DNA of 64,000 bases, from positions 1 to 64,000 of the forward strand of contig JAVBMX010000017.1 of assembly GCA_031551885.1 (NCBI GenBank). Reading direction: 5' to 3'. The notes below the pieces were generated by a model. The model worked only from the letters and a program-made list of their open reading frames with translations. It was not told the DNA's origin and did not search any database. Of this stretch, positions 52,748-61,936 are shown piece by piece. The DNA comes from Frigididesulfovibrio sp031551885 (GTDB taxonomy: Bacteria; Desulfobacterota; Desulfovibrionia; Desulfovibrionales; Desulfovibrionaceae). How positions within the stretch are numbered: the stretch's first letter is position 1; each line of letters begins with the position of its first letter. Both the position numbers and the translations under genes were made by a program.

Positions 52748-54078
52748 GCCGGAAGTCCATATATGGAGCGGGGACGAAGCAGACCTGCCGTCCCGGAAGC
52801 GGACAGACAGACGAACAGCAACCCCGGAAGCAGGTCATAGGCGCCGGTCATTTCGGCAATCATAAACGCGGCCATGATCGGGGCATGGGTGGTTGCCGCA
52901 AGCACGCCGGCCATGCCGCACAGGGTAAACAGGGCCGTGGAGCCGTCGGAAAACAGCGGGACGGCGGCAAAGCCGTGCCCCAGCAGCAGGCCGAAGGCCG
53001 CGCCGACAAAAAGCGTGGGCGTGAGCACCCCACCGGGAGCGCCGCCGCCCGTGCTTGCCAGCATGGCGCAGAGCTTGGCCGTGAGAATACCGGCCACCAC
53101 CGCCGCCGCAGGGGGCATGTGGATAAGGGCGTTCACCGTGCTCGCCCCGTTGCCCCACACTTCCGGATACCACAGCGAAAGCAGGCCCACAAGCAAACCG
53201 CCCGCTCCAAGCCGGACCGCCGGCGGCAAACGCAGCCGCTTGGCCGTGCGGACGAACACTTCCCGCGCCCCGTCAAGCCCGGCCAAAAAGGCCACGCCGC
53301 ACAGTCCGCAAAGCGCCGCGAACACAAGCAGCGCGCCGTAAAGCCCGGCCGGGGGCGGCGATAGGAACGGGGCTGCATACAGGGGAGCGTCTCCCCCCAG
53401 AGCCCCTGTGAGCAGGAAAGAGCAAAACGAGGCCAGGGCCACGGGACCAAGCACGCGCAAGGATAATCTCCCGCCGGCCAGCACTTCGGCGGTAAAAAAC
53501 ACACCGGCCACCGGGGCGTGATAGGCGGCGGCCATGCCGGCCGCGGCCCCGCAGGCCACCAGAATGCGCCGTTTTTCTGCCGGCCGGTCGCACCCGGCCG
53601 TCTCCGCTCCACCGCATTCTTTCGGCAGCGCAGCGGCGGCCAGAGAACCAAGCAACGCGGCCAGCAGGATCATCGCCCCTTCCCGGCCCACGGCCAGACC
53701 GCAGGAAACCACAAACAACGAAGCCAGGCACTTGACCAAAGAGCCGGCGACATGCAGCCGGCCATGTCCGATGGTGAAGGCCTCGATGTAGTCGGTCGGC
53801 GGTTTGGGCCCCTCGCTCGGGCGTATGACGGGGAAAAATTGCAGAATCAGACCGGCGGCCAGAGCGCCCAGAAAAGGCGTCAGCACTCGACGCCAGGGGG
53901 CCAGCGAACGGGCGGCCGCGACCAGCCCCGAATCGGACCCCAGGAACAGCGTCTCCAAGGTCGAAAAGCCGTGTCGAAAGGCCCAGACGGCCACGGCTCC
54001 CCCCAGGCCGGTCAGAACGACGACCGCCGGAAAGGCGGCCCAATCGGCAAGAAGTCGTCGGCAACGGCCGCTGCGCAT
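52744..54078 (-). CDS. CLC-family chloride channel/transporter
   Basis: 444 residues with about ten helices. Motifs: VGREGAM (the gating Glu of GREGP is present, Pro replaced by Ala), and GGVLTPTLFVG near 320. The first filter motif is SEGPKPPTDYIEAF, as in divergent bacterial CLCs lacking GSGIP. Exchanges chloride or another anion for protons or works as a channel. Overlaps the GT4 gene by four bases. Confidence 0.85.
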   Translation of the reverse strand: MRSGRCRRLLADWAAFPAVVVLTGLGGAVAVWAFRHGFSTLETLFLGSDSGLVAAARSLAPWRRVLTPFLGALAAGLILQFFPVIRPSEGPKPPTDYIEAFTIGHGRLHVAGSLVKCLASLFVVSCGLAVGREGAMILLAALLGSLAAAALPKECGGAETAGCDRPAEKRRILVACGAAAGMAAAYHAPVAGVFFTAEVLAGGRLSLRVLGPVALASFCSFLLTGALGGDAPLYAAPFLSPPPAGLYGALLVFAALCGLCGVAFLAGLDGAREVFVRTAKRLRLPPAVRLGAGGLLVGLLSLWYPEVWGNGASTVNALIHMPPAAAVVAGILTAKLCAMLASTGGGAPGGVLTPTLFVGAAFGLLLGHGFAAVPLFSDGSTALFTLCGMAGVLAATTHAPIMAAFMIAEMTGAYDLLPGLLFVCLSASGTAGLLRPRSIYGLPA

Positions 54079-54325
54079 GAATCGGGAATCCTCCGGTTAA
54101 GGCTCGGCCGGTCGGTAGGTGCTCCACCTCGGCATAGCACGAAAAAACGCCCCTTGACCGCGCCGACCTCATCGTGAAAAGCCGAGGCCAAGTGCCGGGC
54201 AGGCCCACGAAGCGCTTCGCCCACGCCGGCACCTCACCACAGCCTCAGGCAGGCGAGGCATGACGTCGCCGGCCAGCTCGGATTCCCGACAGGCACGCCG
54301 ACGGCCCGATCACCCGCCGACCGGA

Positions 54326-56137
54326 CTATTCCCCGTTTTCTTCCAGGGCTTCCGCCTGACGCAGGAGCTCTTCCAGTTGAATGTCCGCGCCGATGACCCC
54401 GGTGATCTCGTCGTGTTCGTCCGTCACCGGAGCGGAGACCGTGATGATCAGCTTGTCGGTGAAGTGCGACTGATAGATGTCGGTCACGTGCAGCTTGCCG
54501 GTTTTCATGGGCTCGCGGAACCATTCACGGCCCGAGAAGTCAAAGCCGATGGGCAGACTGTCGTAACGCGGCTTGTATACCGGGTCGATGATCGCGTTGC
54601 CGAGCATCTTGCCGTGGGTGTCCGTAAGGTTGATATACTGGATGAAGGGGTACTGCTTAAGGAAGCCGTCCATCCAAGGGTAGTGCTCGTTGCCCGCGCC
54701 TTTGACCGTGCATCCCTTGCAAAGCTTGACGATGATCCCGGCGGCCAGCTTGCGGGCGATGCCGCGCAGGCGCTCCATTTCCGAGGGAAAGAGCTCCGGC
54801 ATGTAGCGCTTGGCCAGGGCGGTCATTTCCTTGTTCGAGAACGAGGTGTTCCGTCCGGCTTCGTAAGCCTGCAAAATGCGGTTGTAGATCATCCCCACGG
54901 CCGGATTGCTCTTGCCGACCTGCCGTTCACCCTCAAGGCCAAGGTTGTGGTTGAGCCAGTAAGCCACGCCCGCCCGGCCGGACTTGTCGGTGATGATGAT
55001 CGGCACGTCACGGCCGAGAATCTTTTTGGTGTCGAAGATGTTGTAAATCTCTTCGTTCTTGGCCAACCCGTCCACGTGAATGCCCGCACTGGTGGCGTTG
55101 AAGTCGCGCCCCACAAAGGGGTAATTGTCGGGAATGCGGTATTCCAGTTCGCTCTCAAAGTACCGACCGATCTTGCCGATTACCTGGGTGCGGGCCGCAT
55201 CGTCTTCGCCGGTCAGCGAGATGTATTCGATGACCAAGGCCTCCAGCGGGGTGTTGCCGGTGCGCTCGCCAAAACCCAGCAGAGTGCCGTTGACCCCGGC
55301 GCAGCCATACAGCCAGGCTGTGGTGCCGTTGACGAGCACCTTGTGGAAGTCGTTGTGGCCGTGCCATTCCAACCACTCGCCGGGCACTCCGGCCGCGTCG
55401 GTGAAGGCTCGAACAAGGCGCGGCACCGAACGGGGCAAGGCCGCGCCGGGGTAAGGCACGCCGTAGCCCATGGTGTCGCACAGGCGAATTTTTACCGGCA
55501 GCCCGGCATCCTTGGAAAGCTCCATGAGTTTGGCCGCCAGGGGCAGGCAGAAGCCGCGCACGTCGGCCCGGGTGATGTCTTCAAAGTGGCAGCGCGGCAC
55601 AATGCCCCATTCCAGGGCCTGGGTCGCCATCTTCACATAGTTGTCGAAGGCTTTCTTGCGGTCCCAGCCGAGTTTCAGAAAGATGTGATAGTCCGACACG
55701 CTGGTCAGCATGCCCACTTCCTTGAACTCCATCTCTTTGGCCAGGCGCAGGTCGTCGATATGGGCGCGGATCCAGGCCGTGATCGCCGGGAACTTAAAGC
55801 CCCTGGCCCGGCAGGCTTCCACCGCCCGCTTGTCTTTATCGGAATAGATGAAGAACTCGCTGCCGCGAATCAGGCCGCTGCGGCCGCCGAGTTCGTGGAG
55901 CAGATCGAAAATTTCGACGATCTGTTCCACCGTGTAGGGCGGACGGGCCTGCTGGCCGTCGCGGAACGTGGTGTCGGTGATGAACATGGGGTCCGCCGGA
56001 CGCGGGTCCACGAACACGCCGTCAAAAATCACCCGGCTTACGGCCGAGTAAGGAAACATATCCCGGTACAGTTCGGGGGCGGAAACTTCCCGCAAGGTGT
56101 GAAAGGCGGGGTTTTTCGTGGAATGCAGCAGACTCAT
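54326..56137 (-). CDS. DRE-TIM metallolyase (candidate Re-citrate synthase) fused to a Cache-like domain
   Basis: 603 residues. Residues about 40-420 form a 2-isopropylmalate/homocitrate synthase-type barrel: ITDTTFRDGQQARPPYT, LCDTMGYGVPYPG, HGHNDFHKVL, GERTGNTPLEALV. Proteins of this type in Desulfovibrio are candidate Re-citrate synthases (citrate from acetyl-CoA and oxaloacetate). The C-terminal about 130 residues (WMDGFLKQYPFIQYINLTD ... GREWFREPM ... ITVSAPVTD ... TGVIGADI) look like a Cache/PDC sensor domain, normally extracellular, but no membrane helix or signal is present. The start ATG follows gagga. Confidence 0.8.
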   Translation of the reverse strand: MSLLHSTKNPAFHTLREVSAPELYRDMFPYSAVSRVIFDGVFVDPRPADPMFITDTTFRDGQQARPPYTVEQIVEIFDLLHELGGRSGLIRGSEFFIYSDKDKRAVEACRARGFKFPAITAWIRAHIDDLRLAKEMEFKEVGMLTSVSDYHIFLKLGWDRKKAFDNYVKMATQALEWGIVPRCHFEDITRADVRGFCLPLAAKLMELSKDAGLPVKIRLCDTMGYGVPYPGAALPRSVPRLVRAFTDAAGVPGEWLEWHGHNDFHKVLVNGTTAWLYGCAGVNGTLLGFGERTGNTPLEALVIEYISLTGEDDAARTQVIGKIGRYFESELEYRIPDNYPFVGRDFNATSAGIHVDGLAKNEEIYNIFDTKKILGRDVPIIITDKSGRAGVAYWLNHNLGLEGERQVGKSNPAVGMIYNRILQAYEAGRNTSFSNKEMTALAKRYMPELFPSEMERLRGIARKLAAGIIVKLCKGCTVKGAGNEHYPWMDGFLKQYPFIQYINLTDTHGKMLGNAIIDPVYKPRYDSLPIGFDFSGREWFREPMKTGKLHVTDIYQSHFTDKLIITVSAPVTDEHDEITGVIGADIQLEELLRQAEALEENGE

Positions 56138-56200
56138 GTGGTTCCTCGTATGGCGGTGTCGTGGGGCATTTGGCCCTTGCTCGAAATATGCGGCGGACGG

Positions 56201-56971
56201 TTACGGCGTCGGGCGGTCGTCGGCGGCATCCATCAGGCGGACCAAGGCCAGAGCCGCCGCGCTGCGTGGATTGACGGCCAAGGCCTGGGCCACGGCGGCC
56301 CGCGCTTCTTCCGGGCGGGCGCTTTCCCAAAGCGAATGGCCGGCCTCGCTATGCAGGCGTTCGGGTTCATCGCCGTAAACCGCCGCGATGAACGCCTCGT
56401 AGTCCTCTCCAAAAACGGATCGGACCAGCGCCTGCCTGTCGTGCAGAAGCCGGGCCAAGGGCCGATGGTCGGCTAGGCCCTGAAAATACAGACAAAAGAA
56501 TCTGCGGGTCAAGCCGAAGAGCCGGGAAAGCCGACTCGCTTCCCGCCGCATGCTCTCGCCGGTCTGGGCCTGGATGTCGGTCAAATCGGCCAACAACCCG
56601 GCGGCCGCCTCCGGCATGGCCTGGCCCTGGAAGTCGCCGAGCATGGGGCCGTAATACTGCCGCTGGTGCGCGTCTTCCATGAGCTTGAACGTCTCATGAA
56701 AGATATAGCCGAGGGTCCAGTCAAGCAAGAGCCCGGCCGGATTATGCCCGGCCTCTTCGCCGCGAAACAGGTGGTGGGCCTTGTCTTTCAACCGCCAAAG
56801 CAGCCCCTTGTTCATGGGCTCGCCCACCAGGGCCTTCAGCACGGCGAAAGAAAGACGGCCTTCGGCCTCGAGGCGGACGAACTGCTCCGCAAGCTGTTCC
56901 GCCCCGAGGCAAAAATCCTGGAGCACATCCCGCTCAAACGCCCGGCGATTGGTGGTTATCCAACCCGACAC
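56201..56971 (-). CDS. Conserved helical protein of unknown function
   Basis: 256 residues, mostly helical, no signal or membrane segment. Visible: WITTNRRAFERDVLQDFCLG at the start, a GEEAGHNPAGLLLDWTLGYIFHE segment and a C-terminal Ala-rich tail. I do not recognise the family. GTG 56971 is chosen because aaggag lies six bases upstream. Its stop is 63 bases from the metallolyase start, so the two may be cotranscribed. Confidence 0.55.
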   Translation of the reverse strand: MSGWITTNRRAFERDVLQDFCLGAEQLAEQFVRLEAEGRLSFAVLKALVGEPMNKGLLWRLKDKAHHLFRGEEAGHNPAGLLLDWTLGYIFHETFKLMEDAHQRQYYGPMLGDFQGQAMPEAAAGLLADLTDIQAQTGESMRREASRLSRLFGLTRRFFCLYFQGLADHRPLARLLHDRQALVRSVFGEDYEAFIAAVYGDEPERLHSEAGHSLWESARPEEARAAVAQALAVNPRSAAALALVRLMDAADDRPTP

Positions 56972-57085
56972 GGCAGACTCCTTGGGTTTCGATCCGGGGG
57001 GCTCAAACAGTGCCGCGCAACTCGGCCGGCCGGCAAAACTTTCACGCCATGAAAAGGTCGACTCGCAGCAACGCGAGCGGCACCC

Positions 57086-57221
57086 CAATCCCCTGCACCC
57101 CCATTGTCCGGGGGCGGCGCGCGGACCCCCCTCCCCCGCCCCCCCCTGGGTCGGGCGGCGCCTCGTTTGGCGCGCCGCGACCGGACAAACGAGGGGGTCT
57201 GGGGGGAATCATTCCCCCCAG
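57086..57221 (+). repeat. Family-2 intergenic element, copy 5
   Basis: aatcccctgcacccccatt at the left, a GC-rich degenerate central inverted region (tgtccg ... cggaca), then acgagggggtctgggg and the palindrome gggggaatcattcccccc. Lies just after the HSDR_N gene. Confidence 0.65.
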
Positions 57222-57238
57222 AAAAAATGTCCCGCCAA

Positions 57239-57787
57239 CTACATCGCGCAGGTTTCGCCGCAGCAGGTTTTCACAAACCCGGTATAGGCGTGCAGGATGC
57301 GGCTTTCTTTGGCCCGGGCTTCGGCGACCGGGCGGGAAACCGGGTGTTCCTGGGCGAAGCGGCGCAGGGCAGGCGTATCGGGGAGCGAATCCAGGCCTTG
57401 GGCCAGAATCGTTTCGTCCCGCGCCGCCAAAAGCTCGGCCGTGTGCATGTCCGTCACCATGACCAACGGGGCGGGTTCCGGCTCGGCCAGTCTGGCCATG
57501 GCCACGGCCTCCCGCGCATAGGTGTGGGGTTGGCCGGGACAAAAAAGGATCAGCAACAGCACCGAACCGTCGTCGTCCAGCAGGGCCAGATCCGCCTCGC
57601 GCTCAAGGGTTTCCCCTTCCACTTCGTAGCGGATGGGAAACCTGGGGCGCAACGATTCACGCGGCCTGCCCTTTTCCTCAACCAAAAAGCGGGCCAGGGC
57701 CTGGCGTAAGTCTTCGTATGTGGTGCATTCCCGCGCTTCCCCGGTCAGGTAATCGGCCAGGGTGCCGCCAAGACTCACCTCATGCAT
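57239..57787 (-). CDS. Isolated HSDR_N-type domain protein
   Basis: 182 residues resembling the N-terminal domain of type I restriction R subunits: YEDLRQALARFLVEEKG, RFPIRYEVEGETLEREADLAL, LLILFCPGQPHTYAREAVAMARL. The PD-(D/E)xK core seems degraded: the expected E-x-K after VLLLI is LFC. No helicase, M or S subunit is present, so it is a free domain with uncertain activity. ATG follows cggaggctgatccat. It overlaps nothing but is five bases after the next gene. Confidence 0.65.
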   Translation of the reverse strand: MHEVSLGGTLADYLTGEARECTTYEDLRQALARFLVEEKGRPRESLRPRFPIRYEVEGETLEREADLALLDDDGSVLLLILFCPGQPHTYAREAVAMARLAEPEPAPLVMVTDMHTAELLAARDETILAQGLDSLPDTPALRRFAQEHPVSRPVAEARAKESRILHAYTGFVKTCCGETCAM

Positions 57788-57792
57788 ATGGA

Positions 57793-58062
57793 TCAGCCTC
57801 CGCGTTGGGCGTCCTTCAACAGAGCCCGCGCCACGTTGGCGTCGTATAAAGCCAGCGGGTCGGAACCGTCGTTGCGGTCTTTATAGATGGCGGCGGCCGC
57901 CTCGATGACCGCGAACGGCAGCCAGTCGTGGCGTTCCCAAAATTCCGAACGCTCGGCGTGCCAGAGGCGAAACTCCGGGCCCGCTTCGCCTTGACGCACG
58001 TAAACACGGGTACGCGTATCGGTGGGGTCCGGGTAATAATACAATCCTCGATCGTCTTTCAT
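57793..58062 (-). CDS. Small protein of unknown function
   Basis: About 89 residues if started at ATG 58062 (MKDDRGLYYYPDP), ten bases after aagga; a longer start at 58155 would give 120. It contains WHAERSEFWERHDWLPFAVIEAAAAIYKDR-type sequence, no known motif. It precedes the HSDR_N gene by five bases on the same strand. Its start is ambiguous, and family is unknown. Confidence 0.5.
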   Translation of the reverse strand: MKDDRGLYYYPDPTDTRTRVYVRQGEAGPEFRLWHAERSEFWERHDWLPFAVIEAAAAIYKDRNDGSDPLALYDANVARALLKDAQRGG

Positions 58063-58155
58063 ACCGTCAAAATCCTTCCATTCGGGGAGCGGTTCACTTT
58101 TGCTTCGGAAAGCGGCACGCGGGACAAAGCGCATCTCCGCATGCGGGAACGGCAC

Positions 58156-58549
58156 GGCGGCGCGACGCCAAAAGCGCCGATTCCTTTCACAACGCAGGGC
58201 ACCCGCATTTATTAGTGGCGGGAAAACCTCCCGGCGTCAAGCATCGCGAGGGATCGGCCGCCGCATCGGCCCGGCTTCCACGGGCAAAAACGCACACGCA
58301 AGATGCCCCTTCGTGAAAAAAATACCGGCCGGATTCCGCCAGCCAAAACAAGTCGGCATGGGTCGCACCCTAAGCCCAAAGGCGTTGCGGGAAAAGGCTT
58401 GACAAAGCCAGGCTTACCTTTTAGTGGAATGTGGAGAACGTGAGAAAATTTTCCCAAAGTCTGGGGCATTTCACGAAAATGCAAAGGCGGCATCCCCGCC
58501 CGGAGTCGCCGGGTGGGAAGCAACGTTAAACCTTAGTGGAGGTATGGCA
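58156..58549 (+). other. dsr leader region
   Basis: Upstream of dsrA: a TTGACA at 58399-58404 stands about 145 bases before the start, but its -10 is poor (tagtgg around 58422). A long untranslated leader follows. No terminator or riboswitch recognised. Confidence 0.4.
58399..58427 (+). promoter_or_regulatory. Candidate dsrA promoter
   Basis: Perfect TTGACA -35 with only a weak -10 (TAGTGG) at 17 bases; recorded as a candidate because the dsr operon must be strongly transcribed. Confidence 0.4.
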
Positions 58550-59863
58550 ATGGCGAAACATGCAACTCCCTTGCTGGACCAGCTTGAGTCCGGGCCGTGG
58601 CCCAGCTTTGTGTCCGACATCAAGCAGGAAGCCGATAACCGGGCGAAAAACCCGAAGGGAATCGACTTTCAAATTCCAGCTGAATGCCCCGAAGACCTTC
58701 TGGGCGTTCTGGAGCTCTCTTTCCGCGACATGGAAACCCACTGGAAGCACGGCGGCATCGTCGGCGTGTTCGGGTACGGCGGCGGCGTCATCGGGCGTTA
58801 CTGCGACCAACCGGAGAAATTCCCCGGCGTTGCCCACTTCCACACCGTGCGCGTGAACCAGCCCGCGGCCAAGTACTACACCAGCAAATTCCTGCGCGAC
58901 ATCTGCGATATCTGGGAACTGCGCGGCTCCGGCATCACCAACATGCACGGCTCCACGGGCGACATCGTGCTTCTCGGCACGCAGACCCCGCAGCTTGAAG
59001 AAATCTTCTACGAGCTGACCCACAACATGAACACCGACCTCGGTGGTTCCGGCTCCAACCTGCGTACCCCCGAAGCCTGCCTCGGCACCTCGCGTTGCGA
59101 ATACGCCTGCTACGACTCCCAGGACATTTGCTACCAGCTCACCATGGACTACCAGGACGAGTTGCACCGCCCCGCCTTCCCCTACAAGTTCAAGTTCAAG
59201 TTTGACGCCTGCCCCAACGGTTGCGTGGCGGCCATCGCCCGCTCCGACTTCGCCCTTATCGGCACCTGGAAAGACGACATCAAAATCGACGACTCCGCCG
59301 TGAAAGCTTACGTGGGCGGCGAGTTGAAGCCCAACGCCGGCGCCCACTCGGGCCGCGACTGGGGCAAGTTCGACATCCAGGCCGAAATCGTGGATCGCTG
59401 CCCCACCAAGTGCATGAAATGGGACGGCTCCAAGCTTTCCATCGACAACAGAGAATGCACGCGCTGCATGCACTGTATCAACGCCATGCCCCGCGCCCTG
59501 CACATCGGCAACGAGCGCGGCGCCTCCATCCTGGTTGGCGCCAAGGCTCCAGTGCTCGACGGCGCTCAGATGGGTTCCCTGCTCGTTCCCTTCGTGGAAG
59601 TGAAAGCTCCTTACGACGATGTGAAAGCGGTCATTGAGAGCATCTGGGATTGGTGGATGGAAGACGGCAAAAACCGCGAGCGCCTGGGCGAGACGATTCG
59701 TCGTCTCTCCTTCCAGCGCCTGCTCGAGGTCACCGGCATCGAAGCCCAGGCCGTGCACGTCAAGGAACCCCGCCACAACCCGTACATCTTCTTCAAAGAG
59801 GAAGAAGTGCCCGGCGGCTGGAACCGTGACCTTGACCAATTCCGTCAAAGACACCAGAGATAA
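58550..59863 (+). CDS. dsrA: Dissimilatory sulfite reductase, alpha subunit
   Basis: 437 residues. Reduces sulfite with siroheme and [4Fe-4S] in the cytoplasm together with DsrB and DsrC. Cluster/siroheme Cys: CLGTSRC ... CPNGC (C-x5-C, C-x3-C); a ferredoxin domain carries CPTKC and CTRCMHC. ATG 58550 lies six bases after ggaggt; the ATG at 58544 has none. Length equals that of Desulfovibrio DsrA. Confidence 0.97.
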   Translation: MAKHATPLLDQLESGPWPSFVSDIKQEADNRAKNPKGIDFQIPAECPEDLLGVLELSFRDMETHWKHGGIVGVFGYGGGVIGRYCDQPEKFPGVAHFHTVRVNQPAAKYYTSKFLRDICDIWELRGSGITNMHGSTGDIVLLGTQTPQLEEIFYELTHNMNTDLGGSGSNLRTPEACLGTSRCEYACYDSQDICYQLTMDYQDELHRPAFPYKFKFKFDACPNGCVAAIARSDFALIGTWKDDIKIDDSAVKAYVGGELKPNAGAHSGRDWGKFDIQAEIVDRCPTKCMKWDGSKLSIDNRECTRCMHCINAMPRALHIGNERGASILVGAKAPVLDGAQMGSLLVPFVEVKAPYDDVKAVIESIWDWWMEDGKNRERLGETIRRLSFQRLLEVTGIEAQAVHVKEPRHNPYIFFKEEEVPGGWNRDLDQFRQRHQR

Positions 59864-59881
59864 GCAAAGGGGTAGAAAGCG

Positions 59882-61027
59882 ATGGCATTCATATCTTCTG
59901 GGTACAATCCCGCCAAGCCGATGGAGAACCGTATCACCGATATCGGTCCTCGCAAATACGACGAGTTCTATCCGCCCTTCATCGCCAAAAACAAGGGCAA
60001 ATGGCTGTACCACGAAATCCTTGAGCCCGGCGTGCTTGTGCACGTGGCCGAGAGCGGCGATAAGGTCTACACCGTGCGTTGCGGCACCGCGCGCCTGATG
60101 TCGATCACCCACATCCGCGAGATGTGCGACATCGCCGACAAACACTGCGGCGGGTACCTGCGCTTCACCACCCGCAGCAACGTCGAATTCATGACCGACA
60201 GCGAAGAAACCATGAAGGCCCTGAAGGCCGACCTGAACAGCCGCAAGTTCGCGGGTGGTTCCTTCAAGTTCCCCGTCGGCGGCACCGGCGCGGGCGTCAC
60301 CAACATGATCCACACCCAAGGTTGGGTGCACTGCCACACCCCGGCCACGGACGCTTCCGGCCCGGTCAAGGCGGTCATGGACGAACTGTTCGCCGACTTC
60401 CAGCAGCATCGCCTGCCGGCCCCGGTGCGCGTTTCTCTGGCCTGCTGCATCAACATGTGCGGCGCCGTGCACTGCTCCGACATCGGCTTGGTGGGCATTC
60501 ACAGAAAGCCCCCGATGATCGACCACGAATGGACCGACCAGCTCTGCGAAATTCCCTTGGCCGTGGCCGCCTGTCCCACTGCGGCGGTGCGTCCCTCCAA
60601 GGTGGAAATCAATGGCGAAAAGCTCAACTCCATCGCGATCAAGGAAGACCGCTGCATGTACTGCGGCAACTGCTACACCATGTGTCCGGCACTGCCCATC
60701 TCCGACCAGCAAGGGGACGGCGTGGCCATCATGGTGGGCGGCAAGGTCTCCAACCGGATCAGCATGCCCAAGTTCTCGAAAGTGGTCGTTGCGTATATCC
60801 CCAACGAGCCGCCCCGCTGGACCACGCTGACCAAAACGGTGAAGCACATTGTCGAAGTCTACTCCGCCAACGCCAAGAAGTATGAGCGTCTGGGCGAGTG
60901 GGCCGAGCGCATCGGCTGGGAGCGCTTCTTCAGCCTGACCGGCCTGAAGTTCACCCCGCACCTCATCGACGACTTCCGCGAGCCCGCCTACTACACTTGG
61001 CGTCAAAGCACCCAGTTCAAGTTCTAG
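59882..61027 (+). CDS. dsrB: Dissimilatory sulfite reductase, beta subunit
   Basis: 381 residues. Partner of DsrA and holder of the catalytic siroheme. CCINMCGAVHC includes the siroheme/cluster Cys, and CMYCGNCYTMC the ferredoxin-type cluster. 18-base gap from dsrA, same operon; aagggg precedes the ATG. Downstream dsrD follows after 68 bases. Confidence 0.97.
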   Translation: MAFISSGYNPAKPMENRITDIGPRKYDEFYPPFIAKNKGKWLYHEILEPGVLVHVAESGDKVYTVRCGTARLMSITHIREMCDIADKHCGGYLRFTTRSNVEFMTDSEETMKALKADLNSRKFAGGSFKFPVGGTGAGVTNMIHTQGWVHCHTPATDASGPVKAVMDELFADFQQHRLPAPVRVSLACCINMCGAVHCSDIGLVGIHRKPPMIDHEWTDQLCEIPLAVAACPTAAVRPSKVEINGEKLNSIAIKEDRCMYCGNCYTMCPALPISDQQGDGVAIMVGGKVSNRISMPKFSKVVVAYIPNEPPRWTTLTKTVKHIVEVYSANAKKYERLGEWAERIGWERFFSLTGLKFTPHLIDDFREPAYYTWRQSTQFKF

Positions 61028-61095
61028 GCTTCGCTCGATGCACCGCCGACAGGCGCGAAAGCGCCTGTCGGCAAAACGCCCCAAGGGGAATACCG

Positions 61096-61329
61096 ATGAA
61101 CGAAGACCAACAAAAAGTTGTCGACTTTCTGAACGGAAAGAAAGGCAAAACCAAGTTCTACTTCAACGACTTTCTGGAAGTGTTCCCCGAAAGAGGCCCT
61201 CGGGACGTCAAAAAAGTGCTCACCTCTATGGTGAACGCCGAAATTCTCGAGTTCTGGTCTTCGGGCAGCACCACCATGTACGGCCTGAAAGGCGTCGGTA
61301 AGCAAAGCCACGCGGAAGGCGAAGATTAA
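61096..61329 (+). CDS. dsrD: Dissimilatory sulfite reductase-associated protein DsrD
   Basis: 77 residues, winged-helix: MNEDQQKVVDFLNGKKGKTK, then FYFNDFLEVFPE and KVLTSMVNAEILEFWSSGS. Family knowledge: DsrD activates sulfite reduction by DsrAB. The gene is followed by a strong cruciform-like terminator. Confidence 0.95.
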   Translation: MNEDQQKVVDFLNGKKGKTKFYFNDFLEVFPERGPRDVKKVLTSMVNAEILEFWSSGSTTMYGLKGVGKQSHAEGED

Positions 61330-61352
61330 GCCTTCTTGCGGTGTGTTTCACA

Positions 61353-61413
61353 AAACGCACGGACCGCAGGGGTCGCTTCGGCGGTCCGGAATGCGCTCCG
61401 TGCGTTTGCTTTT
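61353..61413 (+). terminator. Compound terminator after dsrD
   Basis: Outer stem 61353-61363 with 61397-61407 (11 bp), inner stem 61361-61367 with 61381-61387, then ttttt. It should separate most dsrABD transcripts from the downstream genes. Confidence 0.75.
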
Positions 61414-61449
61414 TACCGGCAACAAACGCGATGGCTTGTGAGAAAAACT

Positions 61450-61935
61450 ATGCGCCGAACCGATAAAGAAATTTCTTCCCGCGTCGAGCAAGACGCCCTT
61501 TTGGCCAAAGGAAGCATCCTCCACCTGGCCCTGATGGACGGCGGAGCGCCCTACATCGTGCCCCTGGACTACGGCTGGGACGGCACGCACATCTATATGC
61601 ACTGCGCGACCAAAGGCAAAAAACTGGACTGCCTCGACGCCGACAACCGGGTCGCGGCCAATGTGCTGCCCTTCCACGCCATGACCGACAAAAACGAGGC
61701 CGACAAAGCCTGCGACCTAGGCACCTGGTTCCAGAGCATTACGGTCTTCGGGCGCGCCCACCGCGTCACCGACCCGGCCGAGCGCGCCCACGGCTTTCAG
61801 GTCATCCTTCGCCAACACGGGGCCGATCACCTCCCGTTTGAAGACAGCCCGGCCGTGGTGGTGCTGCGCATCGATGTCGACCACATCACCGCCAAGGGGA
61901 AAACCCCGCCCGCTTCAGACGCTCGAGCCGGCTGA
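61450..61935 (+). CDS. NimA-like pyridoxamine 5'-phosphate oxidase-family protein
   Basis: 161 residues, FMN-binding split barrel. MRRTDKEISSRVEQDALLAKGSILHLAL is the typical NimA/PPOX-like start; PYIVPLDYGWDGTHIYMHCATKGKK follows. Such proteins bind FMN or heme and are known in nitroimidazole resistance. No clear ribosome site before ATG 61450. The gene sits between dsrD and the amidase; the stop is one base before the next start. Confidence 0.82.
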   Translation: MRRTDKEISSRVEQDALLAKGSILHLALMDGGAPYIVPLDYGWDGTHIYMHCATKGKKLDCLDADNRVAANVLPFHAMTDKNEADKACDLGTWFQSITVFGRAHRVTDPAERAHGFQVILRQHGADHLPFEDSPAVVVLRIDVDHITAKGKTPPASDARAG

Positions 61936-61936
61936 G

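Noticed and set aside
58526..61084. Minus-strand frame of about 850 codons opposite dsrAB
   Set aside because: Antisense shadow of the dsr genes with no ribosome site or domain.
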